DNA from: UBA1429 sp964482225
Lineage (GTDB): Bacteria > Chloroflexota > Anaerolineae > UBA1429
Assembly (NCBI GenBank): GCA_964482225.1
Contig: CAYZWT010000017.1
Coordinates: forward strand, 1-64,000
DNA: 64,000 bases
Direction of reading: 5' to 3'
In this document: positions 23,371 through 32,777 of the stretch, in pieces
How positions within the stretch are numbered: position 1 is the stretch's first letter
How the letters are laid out: the number at the start of each line of letters is the position of its first letter
Notes under the pieces: generated by a model
What the model was told of the DNA's origin: nothing
Database searches by the model: none
What the model saw: the letters and a program-made list of their open reading frames with translations, nothing else
Position numbers and translations under genes: made by a program

Positions 23371-24528
23371 ATGATCCGCATGCTTGACTTTCAACTGAGC
23401 GGCCGCCTGCTATTTGGGCATGGCGCCCTGGCCGAACTGCCGGGGGCCTTGGCGCGCCTGGGGATCGAGCGCGCCCTCGTCGTCACCGACGCGGGGCTGG
23501 TGCGCGCCGGCCTGTGCGAGCGGGTGACCTCGGTGCTGGATGGTGCAGGTGTTGCGTACAGCGTCTTTGACGGCGTGGAGCCCGACCCGCGCATGGCCAT
23601 TGTGGCGCTGTGCCTGGAGGCAGCGCGGGATAGCGGCTGCCAAGCGCTGATCGGCCTGGGCGGCGGCAGCGCCCTGGATATCGCCAAGCTGACCTCGGCA
23701 CTGCTCACCAACCCGGGCGACGTGGCCCAGTATATCGGCGTGGATCGCATCCCGAACCCCACCCTGCCCAAGGTCCTGATCCCCACCACCTCGGGCACCG
23801 GCAGCGAGGTCTCGCCCATCGCCATCCTCTCGGACGAGGATGCGCACCTGAAAAAGGGCGTGGTAAGCCACCGGCTCTATGCCGATGCGGCCATCGTGGA
23901 CCCGGATCTGACCCTGGGCCTGCCGCCCCACATCACCGCCTACACCGGGGTTGACGCCCTGACCCACCACATCGAGGCTTATGTCAACAAGTACGCCCAC
24001 CCCTTGGTGGATACCTTTGCCCTGCGAGGCATCGAGCTGATCGGGGCCAATCTGCGGCGGGCGGTGGCCTGCGGCGACGATCCGGTTGCCCGCTTTGACA
24101 TGGCGTTGGCCAGCACCCTGGGCGGCTTTTGCCTGGGCACCGTCAATACCGGCGCCGTACACGCCCTGGCCTACCCCCTGGGTGGCGAGTTCAACATCCC
24201 CCACGGGGTGGCCAACTCGCTGCTGCTGCCCTATGTGATGCGCTACAACCTGATCAGCAACCCAGGGCGCTTTGCCGATATCGCCGTGGCCCTGGGCTGC
24301 CACATCGAAGGGCTCCCGCAACGCGAGGCCGCCGAGCTGGCTATCGAGGCCGTCGTGCAGCTCTGCAGCGATATCGGCATCGTCTCGCGCATGCGCGATC
24401 TGAGCGTGCCCAGGGGCGCCATTGAGCATATGGCCGTCGCAGCTATGGACGTGACGCGCCTGCTCAGCATCAACCCGCGCACCGTGACCCTAGAGGCCGC
24501 CCGCGAGATCTACCGGCAAGCATACTGA
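23371..24528 (+). CDS. Iron-containing alcohol dehydrogenase
   Basis: This 385-aa enzyme belongs to the Fe-dependent (group III) alcohol dehydrogenase family. The NAD-binding GGGSALDIAK is near residue 92. The metal-binding region runs through TGVDALTHHIEAYV (about 195), with further ligands in NIPHGVANSLLLPYVMRYN (about 272). A role in reducing aldehydes is expected. It is 30 bp before the carboligase-like gene, so it may reduce a hydroxy-aldehyde product such as tartronate semialdehyde, but the usual reductase for that is of another family. GGAGG lies upstream of the ATG. Confidence 0.9.
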   Translation: MIRMLDFQLSGRLLFGHGALAELPGALARLGIERALVVTDAGLVRAGLCERVTSVLDGAGVAYSVFDGVEPDPRMAIVALCLEAARDSGCQALIGLGGGSALDIAKLTSALLTNPGDVAQYIGVDRIPNPTLPKVLIPTTSGTGSEVSPIAILSDEDAHLKKGVVSHRLYADAAIVDPDLTLGLPPHITAYTGVDALTHHIEAYVNKYAHPLVDTFALRGIELIGANLRRAVACGDDPVARFDMALASTLGGFCLGTVNTGAVHALAYPLGGEFNIPHGVANSLLLPYVMRYNLISNPGRFADIAVALGCHIEGLPQREAAELAIEAVVQLCSDIGIVSRMRDLSVPRGAIEHMAVAAMDVTRLLSINPRTVTLEAAREIYRQAY

Positions 24529-24558
24529 GTATATATAGAGACATCGAGAGGAGTACCC

Positions 24559-26235
24559 ATGCGTGTTGCAGAGGTTGTCGTTCGGATTCTGGAGGATGAG
24601 GGCATCGAGGCCGCTTTTGGCATCCCAGGCGCGGCCATCAACCCGGTGTACGAGTTCCTGGGCACCTCCAGGCAGATCAAGCACTATACGGCGCGCCACG
24701 AAGAGGGCGCGTTGCACGCCGCCGACGGCTATTCTCGGGCCACGGGCTGCACCAAGCTGGGCTTGGCTATCTGCACCTCTGGGCCCGGCGCCACCAATTT
24801 TGTCACCGGCCTCTATACCGCCCAGATTGACTCGATCCCTCTGATCGCCATCACCGGCCAGAACGTGCGCTCGCAGCTTCACAAAGAAGCCTTTCAGGCC
24901 GTGGATATCGTGGATATCGTCAAGCCGGTGTGCAAGGCGGCCTGGTGCATCACCGAGCCAGAGCAGGCGCCCAGCATCCTGCGCAAGGCATTCTGGACCG
25001 CCCGCGAGGGGCGGCCTGGGCCGGTGCTGATTGATCTCCCGCTGGATGTGCAGATGGCCGACATCCCCTACGACCCCGCCAAGGACGCAGCGATCCCGCT
25101 GGTCAAGCAACCGCCCGATCCGACGCTGATCGAGCAGGCCATCGAGACGCTGCTGGCCGCCGAGAACCCGATCATGATCATGGGCGGCGGCGTGCTGCTG
25201 GCCCACGCCACCGGGCCTTGCGTGGCCCTGGCGGAGCACCTGGCCTTGCCGGTGGTGACCACCTATATGGCCACGGGCGGCATCCCGGCCCAGCACCCGC
25301 TGCACGTAGGCCATATCGGCATCCAGGTGGGCGGGCCCTTTGGCAACCAGTTCTTCCTGGGATCGGACCTGGTGCTGGCCATCGGCAATCGCTTCAACGA
25401 CCGGCACACCGGCGCGCTGCCCGCCTATACCAAGGGGCGCAAGTTCATCCACATCAACATCGAACCGGAGCACATTGGCCGGATCGTGCCCACCGAGCTG
25501 GGCATCGTGGCCGATGCCGGGCTGGCCATCGAGGCGCTGCTGGAGGCGGCTCGCCGCCGCACGCCGCCCCGCGCCCCCAGCGAGCGGGTGCAGCGCATCC
25601 CCGCCGAGCGCGCAGAGATGGCCCGCCGCACCGATTACGACCAGGTGCCCATCAAGCCCCAGCGGGTCTATCAGGAGCTGAACGAGTTCTTTGGGCCGGA
25701 TACCTTCTTTACCACCGGCTGCGGGTTGACCCAGATCTGGTCGGGGCAGTTCCAGCAGATAGACAGCCCGGCGACCTACCTGCCCTCCGGCGGCGCGGGC
25801 ACCCTGGGTTATGACCTGCCGGCGGCCATTGGGGCCAAGCTGGCGCGGCCCGCGTTCACCTCCGTGGCGGTGGTGGGCGATGGCGGTGTGGGGTTCACCA
25901 TCCAGGAGCTAGCCATGGCCTGCCAATACAACGTGCCGGTGATCGTCGTGATCGTGAACAACGGCTACCTGAGCCTGATCCGCCAGAACCAGCGCTACGC
26001 CTACGAGTACGAATATGGCGTGGACCTGACCTATGGCGAGCGGGGGGTGGATTTCTGCATCGTGGCCGAGGGCTTTGGCGCCTATGCCGAGCGGGTGACC
26101 GCGCCTGAGGGGATTCGCCCGGCGTTCGAGCGGGCCGTGGCGGCCAACTGCCCGGCGGTGATTGACATCGTGGTCGAACGCGAGACGGACGCCTCGATGG
26201 GCGCCAGCATTGATGCGGTGAGAGAGTTTGTATAG
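24559..26235 (+). CDS. Glyoxylate carboligase-like ThDP enzyme
   Basis: This 558-aa thiamine-diphosphate enzyme resembles glyoxylate carboligase (Gcl) along its length: AAFGIPGAAINPVYEF at the N-terminus, FQAVDIVDIVKPV, GNRFNDRHTGALPAYTKGRK, and VPIKPQRVYQELN. The ThDP/Mg motif GDGGVGFTIQELAMA...NN is intact. In Gcl the otherwise universal cofactor-activating Glu is a Val (sequence RHVEGA). Here the same place reads RHEEGA, so Glu48 is restored as in acetolactate synthases. The product may thus be tartronate semialdehyde or another 2-hydroxyketone. GAGAGGAG precedes the ATG. It forms an operon with the Fe-alcohol dehydrogenase. Confidence 0.83.
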   Translation: MRVAEVVVRILEDEGIEAAFGIPGAAINPVYEFLGTSRQIKHYTARHEEGALHAADGYSRATGCTKLGLAICTSGPGATNFVTGLYTAQIDSIPLIAITGQNVRSQLHKEAFQAVDIVDIVKPVCKAAWCITEPEQAPSILRKAFWTAREGRPGPVLIDLPLDVQMADIPYDPAKDAAIPLVKQPPDPTLIEQAIETLLAAENPIMIMGGGVLLAHATGPCVALAEHLALPVVTTYMATGGIPAQHPLHVGHIGIQVGGPFGNQFFLGSDLVLAIGNRFNDRHTGALPAYTKGRKFIHINIEPEHIGRIVPTELGIVADAGLAIEALLEAARRRTPPRAPSERVQRIPAERAEMARRTDYDQVPIKPQRVYQELNEFFGPDTFFTTGCGLTQIWSGQFQQIDSPATYLPSGGAGTLGYDLPAAIGAKLARPAFTSVAVVGDGGVGFTIQELAMACQYNVPVIVVIVNNGYLSLIRQNQRYAYEYEYGVDLTYGERGVDFCIVAEGFGAYAERVTAPEGIRPAFERAVAANCPAVIDIVVERETDASMGASIDAVREFV

Positions 26236-26255
26236 GGGCGCAGATGCCCGACGAA

Positions 26256-26296
26256 CCAAGAGACGCCTCCCGCAGTAGCCGGGAGGCGTCTCTTGG
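26256..26296. terminator. Bidirectional terminator between convergent genes
   Basis: CCAAGAGACGCCTCCCG and CGGGAGGCGTCTCTTGG form a perfect 17-bp stem with a 7-nt loop between the carboligase-like gene (+) and the hybrid kinase (-). Confidence 0.85.
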
Positions 26297-26318
26297 CCTC
26301 ACGATCATCGCATCTCTC

Positions 26319-29300
26319 TCAGCCGCGTTCTAGCGCCTCGCGCACCTTGGCCGTCAGCGTATGCACATCGAAAGGCTTTTGCAGGAAGGGCACATCCTCC
26401 GCCAGAATGCCGCGCTCGGCGATGATATCGGCAGAATAGCCGGACATGAACAGTACCCTGATGCCTGGCTTGAGTTGGGCGACGCGCTCGGCGAGAGCGC
26501 GCCCGTTCATATCGGGCATCACCACATCGGTGATCAGCAGATCAATGGGCGCGGCGTACTGCCGGCACAGGGCCAGCGCGTCCTCTGGGTGGTTCGCCGC
26601 CAGGACGGTATAGCCCTGGCGCTCCAGAAGGCTCTGGTACAGGGCCAGGATTTGGGGCTCATCCTCGACGACTAGCACCGTTTCACTGCCGGAGGATGCC
26701 CGCGTCACCTCGTGCGTATGGCCGGTAGCGCCCTCCTCGCGATAGCGCGGCAAATAGATCCGCACGCTCGTGCCCTGGCCCGGCTCGCTGTATACATGGA
26801 TGAACCCGTCGTTTTGCTTGACGATGCCATAGACCGTGGCCAACCCCAAGCCCGTGCCCTGCCCCACCGGCTTGGTCGTAAAGAACGGCTCGAACAGATG
26901 CGCTTGGGTCCCGGCATCCATGCCCACCCCCGTATCGCTGAATGCCAGCATCACGTATTCTCCCGGCGCAAAATCACCCTGCGAGCGGGCGTATCCCTCG
27001 TCCACCCGCACATTGCGGATCTCCAACGTGATCTTGCCCACATCGGCGATGGCATCCCGGGCGTTGCTCGCCAGGTTCATCAGGATCTGGCTGATCTGGG
27101 CAGGGTCAATGTGCACCGGCCAGAGTTCCGCGCCCTGAACGAAATGCACCTGGATCTCCTCACCCACCAGACGGCGCAGCATCTGCTCGTGATCGGCAAT
27201 CACGATGGACAGGTCTATCATATGGGGCTGCACGGTCTGGCGCCGGGCAAAGCCCAGTAGTTGAGAGGTGAGCGCAGCCGAGCGCTGCGCCGCTCGACGG
27301 ATCTCGATCAGAGACTCGTGCGCATCGTCATCGGGGGCCATCCCGTCGAGCGCCAGCTCGGCATAGCCCGAGATGACACTGAGCATGTTATTGAAATCGT
27401 GGGCCACGCCGCCTGCCAGTCTGCCGATAGCCTCCATCTTGACCGCCTGGCGCAACCGCTCCTCGCTTTCGGCCAGGTTCTCTCGAATGTGCTGATCGCG
27501 CACATACAAGCCATACAGCTCGGCCAGGCGGCGAATCGTCTCCAGGGCGTCATCATCATAGCCTTGGGGCGCATTGGCCAGGGCGATCTGCCCGATCAGC
27601 TCTCCTTCAGACATCACCGGCATCGAGAGCAGGCTCTGGAGTGGCACATGCCCTTCGGGCAGACCTGTCGCAGCCGGGTGTGCGGCAGGATCGTTGGTAT
27701 AGAACGCTTCACAGGTGTTCAACGCATGGCCCCACAGCCCGGGATAGCGGCCATCGGAGCCCGGCGGGAAGATGAGGGGCTCCTTGGCATCCAGGAGCTG
27801 ACAATCTTGGTCGGTCTGCTCGCAAAATGTGTGGGTATGCATGTCGCCGTTGCGCGGGTCTTTGGCGGCCACGTAACCATGTACGCTGCCCGTAAGGGCG
27901 CGGGCATGATCGAGCACGGCCAGCGCGATCTCGCGGCCATCGCGGACGGGCTGCAAGAGCGCGGAAGAGAGAGCCGCCAGAGCCGAGTCCACAGCCGACC
28001 GGCGCCTGAGCGCCTCTTGCGCCTCGCGCTGGGCGGTGATGTCTATCATCAGGCCATGGGAGCGTAGGGGCTGGCCATCGCGCATGTCAACGCTCGCCAC
28101 ATCGCGCAGCCAGACGATGCCGCCATCGGGCCGCAGGAAGCGATACTCGGCATCGTGAGGCTCACCCCGAGCGGTACACGTATCCATCAGGGCCGCCACA
28201 CGCTCCCGATCCTCCGGATGCAGGTGGTCCTTCCAGAATCTACAGTCGGTCCATGCCTGAGGCGGCCAGCCGGTCAGATCGGCGGCCTGGGGCGCAACGT
28301 AGGCAAAGCGATCGGCGATGAGATCGTACTCCCACAGCACCGCTTGAGACGACTCGGCCAGCCGCCGGTAGCGCTCCTCGCTTTCGCGCAGCGCTTCTTC
28401 GGCCTGCCTGTGCTCCGTTATGTCGCGCCCGATGCCCGCCAGACCGATGATCTCGCCCTGGTCGTTGCGCAACGGCAACTTGGTGGTCAACAGCCAATAG
28501 CGCCTGCCGTGGGCATTGACCAATTCCATCTCTTGGTTTATGAGAGAGGTCCCTTGTAGCACCAAGGCGTCATGTCCTGTGTAGGGGGCGGCCATATCAG
28601 GCGCAAAGAGATCCCAATCGGTCTTGCCCAATACCTCTCTCTCATCCGTGAGCCCCAGCATGGCCAGCTCAGCCCGGTTGGACAGCGTCTTGCGCCCCTG
28701 GAGATCCTTGGCATAGATCGCGTCAGGCAGGTTGTCAATCACGGTGCGCAGCAAGACACGCTCGCGGGCCAGCGCCTCTTCTGCCTCTTTGCGCGCAGTG
28801 ATGTCGTGGCCGATGCCCACCAGGCCCACGATCTCCCCCTGCTCGTTGAGCAGCGGCAACTTGGAGGTGGCAAGCCAGATCTGTTTCCCCTGGCTGTTGA
28901 CCAGCCGTTCCTCGTGGTCCAGCACCGGCTCGCCCGCCTCCAGCACCGCCTGCTCGGCGGCCATGAGCTCCTGGGCGACCTCGAACGGGAATAGCTCCGC
29001 ATCTGTCTTGCCCAAGACCTCTGCCTCGGTAGAGGCGCCGATGTTATCCAGGTCCTGCCGGTTGGCGAGGGTCTTGCGTCCTTGGCGATCTTTGACATAG
29101 ATGGCCGCGTGCAGGTTGTCAATGACGGTGCGCAACAAGAGGCGCTCGTCGGCCAGCGCCCGCTGGGCCTCCCGGCGAGCGGTAATATCCTCGATGACCA
29201 GGATCACATAGCGGGGTCTCGCGTCGGCATCAAGGATCGGCGCAGCGCTCAGCCGCGCCCAGATCAGGCGTCCATCCTTGCGGACATAGCGCTTTTCGCG

Positions 29301-30932
29301 CTGATAGCGAGGGAGCTGGTCCGTGGCCAACCGCTGAAAAAGCACAGCGCCCTCCCTGCGATCCTCCGGATGGGTGGGATCCACTCCGGCCAATTCCCCC
29401 TCGGTGTACCCCAGCAGCTCCACCATGGCCCGGTTGCACTCTACCAGGCGGCCATCGAGATCGTACAGCGCCGAGGCCAAGGGGCTGGCATCAAAGAGCG
29501 CCCGAAAGCGCGCCTCGCTTTCTTCCAGGGCGCGCTGGGCGGCGCGCTCCTGGCTTTGATCGCGAAAGACCAACACCACGCCGCCGACCTCTCCGTTGGC
29601 AGCCCGCACCGGCGCGCCGCTATCGGCAATGGGGCGCTCGACGCCATCGCGGCCCAGCAGCAGGGTGTGGTTTGCCAGCCCAACCACCTGGCCCTCGCGC
29701 AGCACGCGCTCTGCCGGGCTCTCGACCGGCAAGCGCGTCATCTCGTTGATAATGTGAAACACCTGCTCCAGCGGTTGGCCCAACGCCTCTTCAGCCGGCC
29801 AGCCGGTGAGTGCCTCGGCCACCGGGTTCAGCAGCGTAACCTGGGCATCGGCATCTGTGGCGATGACGGCATCGCCCACGCTCATCAGGGTGGCGCGATG
29901 GCGCTCTTCGCTCTCGCGCAGCGCCTCGGCGGCCTGCATGCGCTCATGATCGCGGGCCCGCGCGTTGCCCTGCAGGAGGGTGGCTCCCGCCAGAGCCACC
30001 GAGGTCAGCAGGGCCGCGACCAGCCCCAGGATGAGCGCCGAGCGCAGCCGCCAGGGACCCAACACCTCTTGGGCATCTACCTTGCTCACCAAGAACCAGG
30101 GGGAATCAGGCACAGGACTTAGCGCCGCATACACAGGCTCGCCGCGATAGTCCACGCCCTCGACCATGCCTACCCGGCCCTGCACTGCCTGGGCAGCCGG
30201 AACGAGAACCTGGTCCAGCGGCACCTGCAAGGCCAACGCCGCGCCCTCGCGATGCCGTAGGTCGTTCAGAAACAGCACGGCGTCTCCTTCGCGGCGCACC
30301 AGCAAGGTCTCGGCGCTCTCGCTCGGGGTCGGCCAGGTCTGGATGAGGGGATAGAGGAACTGCTCGGCATCCATACGCAACACGAACGCCCCCACCGGCG
30401 GCGATGCGGGTGCATTGGCTGCGAAAAGGGGTGCAACCACGTCCACGTGAGGGGCCAGATCGCCAGGCCCCTGGTGCAGATCGGCGATGGTCGGGACGCC
30501 CAGGGCCCAGGCATCCTCTAGCGCGCGCAGCAGGGCCTCGTGAGGCTGCTCAGGAAGGTCCTCCACGGCCAGGCGCACGTGCCCCTGCGCGTCCAGCAGC
30601 AGAACATCGGCATAGTGGTAGTGGGTTCGGAGCGACCGCATGTGGGCGAGAAGCGGCTCGGTCCGATCCTCCTGGGGCGAGATCAACCAAGCGGATACCA
30701 TCTCGGTCAGGATGGCGTTCTCCGTGAGCACCGCTGCATCGGCCAGCTTTTCGGCGCGCCAGGCTGCGATCTGGCCCACCTTGAGGGCGGCGATGGCCTC
30801 TAGCTCGTGCTCCGCATCGCGGCGCAGCGCGCGCTCCTGATCGCGATACACACGCGCGCCCACAAGCAGCACGCCCAATGCGACCAGCGTCAACACGGCC
30901 AACACCCAACGGGAAGTGGTGGTCATCCGCAT
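26319..30932 (-). CDS. Multi-PAS/GAF hybrid sensor histidine kinase
   Basis: This 1,537-aa hybrid kinase is a membrane-bound signal receiver. In order it has a membrane helix (about 10-30), an extracytoplasmic sensor of about 290 residues, a second helix (about 325-345), five PAS domains (about 370-980) and a GAF domain. The kinase core follows: H-box VAHDFNNML, N-box NLASNARDA, G1 DTGVGM, F-box FEPFFTTK and G2 GTGLGLATV. A C-terminal receiver ends the protein, with phospho-acceptor Asp in ITDVVMPDM and Lys in QKPF. PAS 3 and PAS 4 are close copies (LLRTVIDNL...LGKTD). The start ATG 30932 has GGGAGG 4 nt upstream. No separate DNA-binding regulator is adjacent. Confidence 0.93.
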   Translation of the reverse strand: MRMTTTSRWVLAVLTLVALGVLLVGARVYRDQERALRRDAEHELEAIAALKVGQIAAWRAEKLADAAVLTENAILTEMVSAWLISPQEDRTEPLLAHMRSLRTHYHYADVLLLDAQGHVRLAVEDLPEQPHEALLRALEDAWALGVPTIADLHQGPGDLAPHVDVVAPLFAANAPASPPVGAFVLRMDAEQFLYPLIQTWPTPSESAETLLVRREGDAVLFLNDLRHREGAALALQVPLDQVLVPAAQAVQGRVGMVEGVDYRGEPVYAALSPVPDSPWFLVSKVDAQEVLGPWRLRSALILGLVAALLTSVALAGATLLQGNARARDHERMQAAEALRESEERHRATLMSVGDAVIATDADAQVTLLNPVAEALTGWPAEEALGQPLEQVFHIINEMTRLPVESPAERVLREGQVVGLANHTLLLGRDGVERPIADSGAPVRAANGEVGGVVLVFRDQSQERAAQRALEESEARFRALFDASPLASALYDLDGRLVECNRAMVELLGYTEGELAGVDPTHPEDRREGAVLFQRLATDQLPRYQREKRYVRKDGRLIWARLSAAPILDADARPRYVILVIEDITARREAQRALADERLLLRTVIDNLHAAIYVKDRQGRKTLANRQDLDNIGASTEAEVLGKTDAELFPFEVAQELMAAEQAVLEAGEPVLDHEERLVNSQGKQIWLATSKLPLLNEQGEIVGLVGIGHDITARKEAEEALARERVLLRTVIDNLPDAIYAKDLQGRKTLSNRAELAMLGLTDEREVLGKTDWDLFAPDMAAPYTGHDALVLQGTSLINQEMELVNAHGRRYWLLTTKLPLRNDQGEIIGLAGIGRDITEHRQAEEALRESEERYRRLAESSQAVLWEYDLIADRFAYVAPQAADLTGWPPQAWTDCRFWKDHLHPEDRERVAALMDTCTARGEPHDAEYRFLRPDGGIVWLRDVASVDMRDGQPLRSHGLMIDITAQREAQEALRRRSAVDSALAALSSALLQPVRDGREIALAVLDHARALTGSVHGYVAAKDPRNGDMHTHTFCEQTDQDCQLLDAKEPLIFPPGSDGRYPGLWGHALNTCEAFYTNDPAAHPAATGLPEGHVPLQSLLSMPVMSEGELIGQIALANAPQGYDDDALETIRRLAELYGLYVRDQHIRENLAESEERLRQAVKMEAIGRLAGGVAHDFNNMLSVISGYAELALDGMAPDDDAHESLIEIRRAAQRSAALTSQLLGFARRQTVQPHMIDLSIVIADHEQMLRRLVGEEIQVHFVQGAELWPVHIDPAQISQILMNLASNARDAIADVGKITLEIRNVRVDEGYARSQGDFAPGEYVMLAFSDTGVGMDAGTQAHLFEPFFTTKPVGQGTGLGLATVYGIVKQNDGFIHVYSEPGQGTSVRIYLPRYREEGATGHTHEVTRASSGSETVLVVEDEPQILALYQSLLERQGYTVLAANHPEDALALCRQYAAPIDLLITDVVMPDMNGRALAERVAQLKPGIRVLFMSGYSADIIAERGILAEDVPFLQKPFDVHTLTAKVREALERG

Positions 30933-31049
30933 GAGACCTCCCTGGCGTTCTGAGGACAAGGGGCATAGGGAAATGAGCCCATCTCTGGCCGGCCGCAACT
31001 CACGGGTGAGCGCCGGTGGGGCTGCCGGAGAAGAGCCAACACGCCCTCT

Positions 31050-31077
31050 AGTGTACACAATCCATCCCAAACCGCAA
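31050..31077 (-). promoter_or_regulatory. Promoter for the hybrid kinase
   Basis: On the minus strand TTGCGG (31072-31077) and TACACT (31050-31055) are 16 bp apart, giving a leader of about 110 nt. Confidence 0.5.
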
Positions 31078-31115
31078 GCATCGCGACAACGCTGTCAACG
31101 GCACCTCGCATACGC

Positions 31116-31143
31116 TTGCCTGCCTGGGCGATGCTGGTACAAT
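31116..31143 (+). promoter_or_regulatory. Promoter for the adenylate-forming-like gene
   Basis: TTGCCT (31116-31121) and TACAAT (31138-31143) are 16 bp apart, divergent from the kinase promoter. Confidence 0.6.
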
Positions 31144-31189
31144 CGCGATGATGGCTCATAGGCAGTCTCAAGGTGTGAAAGGCTATACG

Positions 31190-32773
31190 ATGCACGTACA
31201 GATCACCAGAGCGCTTCACTACACCCGTGGCCTATATGGGTTCTGGCGCGCACCCATTGATCCTGCCAGCCTGCCGAACCGGTTGCGCGCGCAGGTGGCG
31301 GGGCGCGAGGCGGCCTTTCTCGACATGCTGCGCCGCGCCGTGTTCCAGCACCCCGCCAGCCCCTATCTGGCGCTGCTGCGGGCGGCAGGTATCGAGGAGC
31401 AGGACATCGCGGCGCTGGTGGCCGCCCACGGTATCGAAGGCGCCCTGCAACGTCTCTACGAGGCGGGCGTGTACGTCAGCCTGGAAGAGTTCAAGGGCAA
31501 CACGCCCGCCCTGCGACGCGGCAACCTAGAGTTGCCCATCAGCGCCGCCGCCTTTGACAACCCCCAGAGCTCCGGGCACCTGGCGGGCGCCACCGGCGGC
31601 ACCCGCTCCAGCGGCACCCGCCTGGCCATTGACTTGAGCGACCAACTGGATGAGCTAGCCGGTCGTTACGTCAACTTGCAGACCCGAGCCCTGGCGTCGC
31701 GCCCCTTTGCCATGTGGCGCACGGCGCCTCCTTCTCTGGCGATGGTGCGTATGACCCTCGTGGCCCTCAAGCTGGGCGCCCCCTGCCTGCACTGGTTCAG
31801 CCCTACGCGGCCCGGCCTGGGGCCCACATCGGGCAAGAGCGCCGTGCAGACCTGGATCACCATCGCTCTCTCGGGCCTCATGGGCCGCCGCATCCCCCTT
31901 CCAGAGTACGCGCCCATCGAGCAGGCCGAGAGAGTGGCTCGCTGGCTGGCCAGACAAACCGCGCAGGGACGCCGCCTCACCTTTTACGTTACGGTCAGCC
32001 TGGGGGCGCGGCTCTGCCTGTGCGCCCGCAGTCTGGGGCTCGATATCAGCGGACACACCCTGCGGCTCTCGTCCGAGCCCGTCACCGAGGGAAAAGCTAC
32101 CCTCCTTCGCGAGGCCGGGCTGGAGTGGGTCGCGGGCTATGGCATGAACGATGCGGGCTCACTGGGGATCTCGTGCGGCAACCCGGCCCATGTGGACGAG
32201 ATGCACCTGCTCACCAACCGCAGCGCCTTTTTGTTCCACCCGCGCCGGTTCCCTGGGCTGGACGACCCCGTCAACGCCCTGTACCTGACGGTGTTCTCGC
32301 CCCGGGCGCCCAAAGTGCTGCTCAATGTGGAAAGCGGCGATCATGCCACGCCCATCGAGCGCAATTGCGGCTGCCTGGCCGAGCAGGTGGGCCTGACCCA
32401 GCGCGTTCACACCATCCGCAGCTATGAAAAGCTCACCTCGGCGGGCATGCACTTTATGGGCAGCGCCCTCGTGGAGGTCTTGGAAGAGGCCCTGCCTGGG
32501 CGCTATGGCGGCGGCCCCACAGACTATCAGTTCGTCGAGACCGAAGAGGGCGGCGAAACGCGTGTCAAGCTGGTGATTGACCCGCAGCTCGGGCCGATGG
32601 ACGAGAGCGGGGTTATCGCCTTTGTGCTGGACGAGCTGTGCCAGCGCACCCGCGCCGGGCGCATGCAGACCGAGGTCTGGCGCAGCAGCGGAACCCTACA
32701 GATCGAGCGCGCACGCCCGTATCTCACCAGCGCGGCCAAGATTCAGCCGCTGCACATCGAGCGCAGGCGCTAG
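31190..32773 (+). CDS. Adenylate-forming (acyl-CoA ligase-like) protein
   Basis: This 527-aa soluble protein shows hallmarks of the ANL adenylate-forming superfamily, closest in feel to LuxE/phenylacetate-CoA ligase-like proteins. A Gly/Ser/Thr-rich loop, GATGGTRSSGTRLAID (about 135-150), corresponds to the AMP-binding P-loop. A later AGYGMNDAGSLGISCG resembles the A5 motif region. A CxxC-like NCGCLAEQVG follows. The typical C-terminal lysine motif is not obvious. It could activate an acyl chain or an amino acid; the substrate is unknown. GAAAGG lies 7 nt before the ATG at 31190, preferred to an ATG at 31148. Confidence 0.58.
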   Translation: MHVQITRALHYTRGLYGFWRAPIDPASLPNRLRAQVAGREAAFLDMLRRAVFQHPASPYLALLRAAGIEEQDIAALVAAHGIEGALQRLYEAGVYVSLEEFKGNTPALRRGNLELPISAAAFDNPQSSGHLAGATGGTRSSGTRLAIDLSDQLDELAGRYVNLQTRALASRPFAMWRTAPPSLAMVRMTLVALKLGAPCLHWFSPTRPGLGPTSGKSAVQTWITIALSGLMGRRIPLPEYAPIEQAERVARWLARQTAQGRRLTFYVTVSLGARLCLCARSLGLDISGHTLRLSSEPVTEGKATLLREAGLEWVAGYGMNDAGSLGISCGNPAHVDEMHLLTNRSAFLFHPRRFPGLDDPVNALYLTVFSPRAPKVLLNVESGDHATPIERNCGCLAEQVGLTQRVHTIRSYEKLTSAGMHFMGSALVEVLEEALPGRYGGGPTDYQFVETEEGGETRVKLVIDPQLGPMDESGVIAFVLDELCQRTRAGRMQTEVWRSSGTLQIERARPYLTSAAKIQPLHIERRR

Positions 32774-32777
32774 ATGG

